Positions 59,008 to 64,000 of a stretch of 64,000 nt of DNA are shown here, in pieces. Each line of letters begins with the position of its first letter. The first letter of the stretch is position 1. The notes beneath the pieces were generated by a model. It had not been told where the DNA came from. It saw only the letters and a program-made list of their open reading frames with translations, and searched no databases. Made by a program: the position numbers and the translations under genes. Location: the NCBI GenBank assembly GCA_003611955.1, contig RAZE01000002.1:1-64000 (forward strand), given 5' to 3'. Origin of the DNA: a bacterium 1XD8-76 (GTDB lineage: Bacteria > Bacillota > Clostridia > Lachnospirales > Lachnospiraceae).

Positions 59008-60825
59008 ATGTCTCAGACAGATCAGAGCAGAATCAGGAATTTTTGTATCATCGCGCATATTGATCACGGCAAATCCACGCTGGCGGACCGGATCATCGAA
59101 AAGACCGGGCTTTTGACGGACAGGGAGATGCAGGATCAGGTGCTTGACAATATGGAACTGGAGCGGGAGCGGGGCATCACGATCAAGGCCCAGACCGTGC
59201 GGTTAGTGTACAGGGCGAAAGACGGAAACGAGTATATTTTTAATCTGATCGATACACCGGGACACGTGGATTTCAACTATGAGGTGAGCAGAGCGCTGGC
59301 GGCCTGTGACGGAGCGATCCTTGTGGTGGATGCGGCCCAGGGGATCGAGGCGCAGACGCTGGCGAACGTCTATCTGGCGTTGGATCACGATCTGGATGTG
59401 TTTCCGGTGATCAACAAGATCGATCTGCCCAGTGCGGACCCGGAGCATGTGGTGGAGGAGATCGAGGATGTGATCGGATTGGAGGCTCAGGACGCGCCTC
59501 TCATATCCGCCAAGAACGGGATCGGCATCGAGGAGGTGCTGGAGCAGGTGGTGGCGAAAGTACCGGCACCCACAGGGGACCCGGAGGCGCCGCTTAAGGC
59601 GCTGATCTTCGACTCAGTCTACGATTCCTACAAAGGGGTCATCGTGTTCTGCCGTCTCCGGGAGGGGAGCGTAAAAAAGGGTACCCGCATTAAGATGATG
59701 GCCACCGGCGCCACGGCGGAAGTGGTGGAAGTGGGCTATTTCGGTGCCGGGCAGTTTATCCCCTGCGGGGAGCTGCAGGCGGGCATGGTGGGCTATCTGA
59801 CCGCTTCCATCAAGAACGTGAAGGATACCCGGGTGGGCGACACGGTGACGGATGTGGACAACCCCTGCGCGGACCCCCTGCCGGGCTACAAGAAAGTAAA
59901 TCCTATGGTATACTGCGGCGTCTATCCGGCGGACACCAACAAATACCCCGATCTGCGGGATGCGCTGGAGAAGCTGCAGCTGAACGACGCGTCGTTGTTT
60001 TACGAGCCGGAGACATCGCTGGCCCTGGGGTTTGGTTTCCGCTGCGGTTTTCTGGGACTGCTCCATCTGGACATCATTCAGGAGCGGCTGGAGAGAGAGT
60101 ACAATCTGGACCTGGTGACGACCGCTCCGGGTGTTATCTATAAGGTATACAGGACGAACGGGGAAATGATCGAGCTGACCAATCCTTCCAACCTGCCGGA
60201 TCCCTCGGAGATCGATTACATGGAGGAGCCCATCGTCAGCGCGGAGATCATGGTGACGACGGAATTTATCGGGCCGATCATGCAGCTGTGTCAGGAGAGA
60301 CGGGGGCGTTATATCAGCACGGAGTATATCGAGACGACGAGAGCTCTGCTCAAATATGAACTGCCGCTAAATGAAATTATCTATGACTTTTTTGATGCGC
60401 TGAAGTCCCGTTCCAAGGGATATGCGTCTTTTGACTATGATTTGAAAGGGTATGAGATGTCCAAACTGGTGAAGCTGGATATTCTGATCAACAAGGAGGA
60501 GGTGGACGCTCTCTCCTTCATCGTACATGCGGACAGCGCCTATGAGAGGGGACGGAAGATGTGCGAAAAATTGAAAGGGGAAATTCCGAGGCATCTGTTT
60601 GAGATTCCGATCCAGGCTGCGGTGGGCGGCAAGGTCATCGCCAGGGAGACCGTAAAGGCTATGCGCAAGGACGTGTTGGCGAAATGTTACGGCGGCGATA
60701 TCACGCGAAAGAAAAAGCTGCTGGAGAAGCAGAAGGAGGGTAAGAAACGGATGCGCCAGGTGGGCAATGTGGAGATCCCGCAGAGCGCTTTTATGAGCGT
60801 GTTGAAATTGGACACGAGGGATTGA
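59008..60825 (+). CDS. lepA: Elongation factor 4 (LepA)
   Basis: Ribosome-associated translational GTPase, 605 residues, standard length. G1 is AHIDHGKST, switch I/G2 [12 protein letters not shown]3 DTPGHVDF, G4 NKIDLPSAD. Later domains include [20 protein letters not shown] (EF-G V-like) and the LepA-specific C-terminal domain ([40 protein letters not shown]). AGGAGG precedes the ATG at 59008; the frame is open from 58720, inside spoIIP, which is an artefact. hemW follows 12 bp downstream. Confidence 0.98.
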   Translation: MSQTDQSRIRNFCIIAHIDHGKSTLADRIIEKTGLLTDREMQDQVLDNMELERERGITIKAQTVRLVYRAKDGNEYIFNLIDTPGHVDFNYEVSRALAACDGAILVVDAAQGIEAQTLANVYLALDHDLDVFPVINKIDLPSADPEHVVEEIEDVIGLEAQDAPLISAKNGIGIEEVLEQVVAKVPAPTGDPEAPLKALIFDSVYDSYKGVIVFCRLREGSVKKGTRIKMMATGATAEVVEVGYFGAGQFIPCGELQAGMVGYLTASIKNVKDTRVGDTVTDVDNPCADPLPGYKKVNPMVYCGVYPADTNKYPDLRDALEKLQLNDASLFYEPETSLALGFGFRCGFLGLLHLDIIQERLEREYNLDLVTTAPGVIYKVYRTNGEMIELTNPSNLPDPSEIDYMEEPIVSAEIMVTTEFIGPIMQLCQERRGRYISTEYIETTRALLKYELPLNEIIYDFFDALKSRSKGYASFDYDLKGYEMSKLVKLDILINKEEVDALSFIVHADSAYERGRKMCEKLKGEIPRHLFEIPIQAAVGGKVIARETVKAMRKDVLAKCYGGDITRKKKLLEKQKEGKKRMRQVGNVEIPQSAFMSVLKLDTRD

Positions 60826-60837
60826 GGAAAAAGAGCG

Positions 60838-62025
60838 ATGGAAAACCGTGCGGAGAGGAAAGCGCTGAGTCTATACGTCCATATCCCTTTTTGTGTCAGA
60901 AAGTGCGCCTACTGTGATTTTCTTTCCGCTCCGGCCTCAGAAAAAGAAAAGGAACATTATGTAAATATATTGTGCGGAGAGATCGAGAGGGAGGCCGTCC
61001 GATATCCGGGGTATCGGGTTGAGACGGTCTTTTTTGGCGGAGGTACGCCGACTGTCTTAAAGCCGGATCAGTTGGATAAAATCTTATGTAAACTAAAAAG
61101 CTGTTTTATGATGGAGACGGCTGAAGGGGCGGACGGAGAGCCGGAGATCACGCTGGAGTGCAACCCCGGCACGGCGGCGGGGGAGGATCTGAGAAAACTG
61201 CGCGGGATGGGTTTCAACCGGCTCAGCCTGGGTCTGCAGTCCGCGAGAAATGAGGAGTTGAGAAAGCTGGGCAGGATCCACACCTGGGAGGAATTTCTGG
61301 AAACCTGGTATTCGGCGCGGAAAGCCGGCTTTCGGAATATCAATGTGGACCTGATGGCAGCGCTGCCCGGACAGAGGGTGGAAAGTTATGTAAACTCCAT
61401 TGAGCGGGTGGTGGAATTATCACCGGAGCACATCTCGGCTTACAGTCTTATCATAGAGGAGGGAACGCCTTTTTATGAGAGATACGGGGAGGCGGATGAG
61501 CAGCGAAAAAGATACGGGGAGGACAGGGAGCATCTGCTCCCCACCGAGGAGGAGGAGAGGGCGATGTATGAACGGACGCGGGAGATACTGGCGCGTGGAG
61601 GGTATCACCGCTACGAGATATCCAACTATGCCCGTCCCGGATATGAATGCCGCCACAATATCACTTATTGGAAAAGAGGCGATTACCTGGGATTTGGCCT
61701 GGGGGCGGCATCCCTGATGAAAAACTGCCGGTTTGCGAATGCCGGGGTTCTGACGGAGTATGAGGGGGGCCTGCGCCGGGAGGAGCGGCAGCTGTCCGTG
61801 CAGGAGCAGATGGAAGAGTTTATGTTTTTGGGGCTGCGCCTCACGGAGGGAGTGACATGCGGAGCGTTTTGGGACGCTTTCCACGTTTCGATAGAAAATA
61901 TCTATGGAAGCGTATTGAAAAAGTTGGAATGTCAGGGGCTTTTGGCGAGAGAGGGGGAGCGGATATTTCTGACGGGGCCGGGGATCGATGTCAGCAACAT
62001 GGCGCTGGCTGAGTTTCTGCTGTAG
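60838..62025 (+). CDS. hemW: Haem chaperone HemW (radical SAM)
   Basis: A 395-residue HemN-like radical SAM protein, usually encoded after lepA in Firmicutes. The SAM cluster motif is CVRKCAYCDF near residue 18, with VFFGGGTPTVLK and FNRLSLGLQSARNEELRKLG, and PEHISAYSLIIEEGTPFYER further on. It lacks the fourth N-terminal feature of true coproporphyrinogen oxidase, so HemW (haem insertion) is preferred over HemN. GAGGAAAAAG lies before the ATG. Confidence 0.93.
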   Translation: MENRAERKALSLYVHIPFCVRKCAYCDFLSAPASEKEKEHYVNILCGEIEREAVRYPGYRVETVFFGGGTPTVLKPDQLDKILCKLKSCFMMETAEGADGEPEITLECNPGTAAGEDLRKLRGMGFNRLSLGLQSARNEELRKLGRIHTWEEFLETWYSARKAGFRNINVDLMAALPGQRVESYVNSIERVVELSPEHISAYSLIIEEGTPFYERYGEADEQRKRYGEDREHLLPTEEEERAMYERTREILARGGYHRYEISNYARPGYECRHNITYWKRGDYLGFGLGAASLMKNCRFANAGVLTEYEGGLRREERQLSVQEQMEEFMFLGLRLTEGVTCGAFWDAFHVSIENIYGSVLKKLECQGLLAREGERIFLTGPGIDVSNMALAEFLL

Positions 62026-62131
62026 AACAGGGGCGGTTGTCCGGGCGGCGGGCAGGATTTCTTTACATGGAACAGGCACTTTGGAAAAGCATGGAATCAT
62101 AAGATATAGAAAGCGGTTCCGGAGGCCTTTT

Positions 62132-62773
62132 GTGAAGACATTCAGCAAACCATTAACACCAGAAGAAGAAGCGTATTATTTGAGAAAGTATCATTCCGGT
62201 GACGAAGAGGCAAAACGGGAGGCGAAGGATGTCCTGATTGAGCGGAATCTGCGGCTGGTAGCGTATGTGTTGAAAAAGTATGCGGGAGCGCCGGAGGATA
62301 TGGAGGATATGATCTCCTGTGGGACAATAGGGCTGATCAAGGCGGTAAACACCTATGTGCCGGGGAAGGGAACGAGACTTGCGACCTATGCGGCGAAATG
62401 TATAGAAAATGAGATACTGATGCTTTTGCGGGGACATAAAAAAATATCCAGGGAAGTCTCCCTCTATGAATCCATGGGAACGGACAAAGAGGGAAACGAG
62501 GTGAGTCTTCTCGATATCATAGAATATGAACAGCCGGGGGCGTTGGAGCAGTTGGAAAACCGGGAGAGCATAGAGAGACTGAGAGGAGTTCTCGGTAAGG
62601 TTTTGACGGAGAGGGAGAGAGTGATCATCACTTATCGCTATGGGCTGAGGACAGGAGATGAGGTGACTCAGCGGGAAGTGGGGGAGATGATGGGCATCTC
62701 CAGAAGTTATGTAAGCCGGATAGAAAAGAGAGCTCTCTCAAAACTGCGCAGGGCTTTGGATGAAACTGCGTAG
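62132..62773 (+). CDS. sigK: Sporulation sigma factor, SigK-type
   Basis: A 213-residue sigma-70 factor. FSKPLTPEEEAYYLRKY is followed by IERNLRLVAYVLKKY (2.1), MEDMISCGTIGLIKAVNTYV (2.2-2.3), RLATYAAKCIENEILMLLRG (2.4) and EVSLYESMGTDKEGNEVSLL. Region 4 has REVGEMMGISRSYVSRIEKR. DKEGNE and the KPLTPEEE start favour late mother-cell sigma-K over sigma-E. The GTG at 62132 has GGAGG six bases upstream; the longer frame from 61988 overlaps hemW. There is almost no pro-sequence and no skin-type interruption. Confidence 0.9.
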   Translation: MKTFSKPLTPEEEAYYLRKYHSGDEEAKREAKDVLIERNLRLVAYVLKKYAGAPEDMEDMISCGTIGLIKAVNTYVPGKGTRLATYAAKCIENEILMLLRGHKKISREVSLYESMGTDKEGNEVSLLDIIEYEQPGALEQLENRESIERLRGVLGKVLTERERVIITYRYGLRTGDEVTQREVGEMMGISRSYVSRIEKRALSKLRRALDETA

Positions 62774-62908
62774 CGCCTGATACTTTTTAGTTATTTTTAA
62801 CAATTTTCTCACAGCCTGGACACATTTTGGATGTACAATACACCATGTCAGTCTGCCGGGCGGAAACCGCGGAGATTGGCGGAAGAAAAGAAGCAGGAAG
62901 AAATACAT

Positions 62909-63511
62909 ATGAACGATACAGAATATTATAAGCTGGTCCGTCCCTATGAGGATGCCATGGAGATGCTTTTGATCAGGATCAGGGTACTGGGACATTCCCT
63001 GTACAATGAGGAGAAAGGACAGCTTTATCACATGATCCAGAGCAGGATCAAGACGAGGGAGAGTATAGAAAATAAATTAAAAAAGAAAAACCAGGAAACC
63101 ACCGATAAGGACGCGAAAGACTATCTGCGGGATATCGCCGGAATCAGGATTATCTGTCTGTTTTTGGAGGACATTTACACTCTGGTGGAGCGGCTTATGA
63201 GACAGTCGGATCTGGTCTTTATCAAAGAGAAGGACTATATCAGGACGCCGAAGAAGAACGGCTACAGAAGTTATCACCTGATTCTCGGCGTGCCTGTCTA
63301 TTGCGCGGATACGATGGAGATATTTCCGGTCGAACTGCAGTTTCGGACGATGGAGATGGATCTGTGGGCAAGCATGGAGCACAGGATCCTGTACAAGGGA
63401 ACATGCCGGGAAGACGAGGAAAAGATCAAGAGGGAACTGATGCATTACAGCCAGAAGCTCTGTGAAGTGGAAAACTATTTTTCCTCCTTCCGGGGAGCGG
63501 AGAAAGCATGA
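62909..63511 (+). CDS. Small alarmone synthetase (RelA/SpoT synthetase domain)
   Basis: A 200-residue single-domain (p)ppGpp synthetase of the YjbM/RelQ type. It has SRIKTRESIENKLKKKN, DIAGIRIICLFLEDIYTLVE, the RTPKKNGYRSYHLIL loop and VELQFRTMEMDLWASMEHRI, the conserved substrate and catalytic segments. There is no HD hydrolase, TGS or ACT domain. The ATG at 62909 follows AGGAAG; the frame opens at 62831. A strong terminator ends the gene. Confidence 0.93.
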   Translation: MNDTEYYKLVRPYEDAMEMLLIRIRVLGHSLYNEEKGQLYHMIQSRIKTRESIENKLKKKNQETTDKDAKDYLRDIAGIRIICLFLEDIYTLVERLMRQSDLVFIKEKDYIRTPKKNGYRSYHLILGVPVYCADTMEIFPVELQFRTMEMDLWASMEHRILYKGTCREDEEKIKRELMHYSQKLCEVENYFSSFRGAEKA

Positions 63512-63545
63512 AAAATTGCGGCGGCTTAAACTGCCGCAATTTTTT
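63511..63545 (+). terminator. Terminator after the alarmone synthetase gene
   Basis: AAAAATTGCGGC and GCCGCAATTTTT form a perfect 12-bp stem with a 10-nt loop; the stem starts at the stop codon. Confidence 0.92.
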
Positions 63546-63708
63546 GCTTGCATATTTAAAAATTATATTCTATAATTGGAATATCTGTTAATCTTGTTTT
63601 GCGGCTGCGGCCGCAGAATCCGAATTTTATTTTCCAAGAATCTTTAAAAATTCCCAGAGAACCGCACCTATCGATCTGATGTCAGCACAGAGTGCGGAAA
63701 GGGAAAAA

Positions 63709-64000
63709 ATGTATAGTACGGTTATATCGGGAGGTATCCGCGGAATCTACAGTTACCTGGTGCAGGTGGAAGTGGACACGGCGCAGGGGCTCCCGGGATT
63801 TGAGATGGTGGGATATCTGGGAAGCGAGGTGAAGGAGGCGAAGGAACGTGTGCGTGTGGCTCTGAAAAACGCCGGATTCGCAATGCCGGCGGGGAGGATC
63901 ACGGTAAACATTTCCCCCGCCGATGTCCCAAAGGAGGGGACGGCCTATGATCTGCCGGTGGCTGTGGCAGTTCTGGCATCCATGGAGGTGGTGCCGAGGG
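63709..64000 (+). CDS. YifB/ComM-type Mg-chelatase-like AAA ATPase (5' part, cut by window end)
   Basis: Only the first 97 residues are in the window, with no stop. MYSTVISGGIRGIYSYLVQV, then GLPGFEMVGYLGSEVKEAKE, RVRVALKNAGF, RITVNISPADVPKEGTAYDL is the N-terminal domain (Lon-protease-like fold) of YifB/ComM proteins, hexameric helicase-like ATPases involved in DNA uptake and recombination. The ATPase core should follow beyond 64000. GGGAAAAA precedes the ATG. Confidence 0.93.
   Translation, partial: MYSTVISGGIRGIYSYLVQVEVDTAQGLPGFEMVGYLGSEVKEAKERVRVALKNAGFAMPAGRITVNISPADVPKEGTAYDLPVAVAVLASMEVVPR

Overview
The window comes from a spore-forming, strictly anaerobic Firmicute, most likely a Lachnospiraceae/Clostridia member. 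The sporulation genes (gpr, spoIIP, a sigma-K-type sigma factor), an [FeFe] hydrogenase with its three maturases, rubrerythrin with a PerR/Fur-type regulator, single-chain PurL and several clostridial DUF families (DUF1836, DUF3810, DUF4317, Mbeg1-like, DUF3048) all point that way. Most of the window is dense chromosomal coding sequence of balanced base composition.

Layout. 0-7.5 kb: a cyclic-nucleotide-domain protein, a DUF6508-like protein, a TetR regulator and purL. 7.5-12.4 kb: a 1609-residue wall-anchored surface protein. 12.4-24.3 kb: hydrogen metabolism. hydE lies directly behind the surface protein; hydG, hydF and a group-B-like [FeFe] hydrogenase follow further on. Between them are an XRE regulator, a Fur/PerR-type regulator with a perfect 7-1-7 operator, rubrerythrin, small transporters and a lipoprotein with an internal duplication. 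24.3-29.3 kb: PAP2 phosphatase and carAB. 29.4-34.4 kb: a translationally coupled sigma-like/WYL regulator pair, then a small cluster of a YbjN-like protein, two PPP-type metallophosphatases and a DUF6994-like protein. The ribosome-binding site of the YbjN-like gene lies inside a long hairpin.

34.4-39.9 kb is the main accessory region. It holds a truncated D-glucosaminate locus (dgaF, dgaE and only the C-terminal third of a PTS EIID). This abuts the scar of an integrative element: a frameshifted and truncated element-type sigma factor gene, an AT-rich TetR-GNAT-KTR cargo operon with its own operator and terminator, a 130-bp imperfect palindrome carrying two TTATGCACA boxes, and two decayed reading frames.

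39.9-53.6 kb: a MarR-MATE operon with an 18-bp operator dyad, a Cof-type HAD phosphatase, an ABC exporter with its two-component system (an OmpR-type direct repeat sits in the ABC promoter), a YerC/TrpR-like regulator, DUF1836, an orphan response regulator with a SARP-like output domain, a DUF3810/Mbeg1 pair and tRNA-Leu(CAG). 53.6-64 kb: DUF4317, DUF3048, rpsT, then gpr-spoIIP-lepA-hemW-sigK, a small alarmone synthetase, and the start of a YifB/ComM-type AAA ATPase cut by the window edge.

All family names come from reading motifs by eye. No database search was run. I found no CRISPR array, no rRNA and no intact transposase or integrase.
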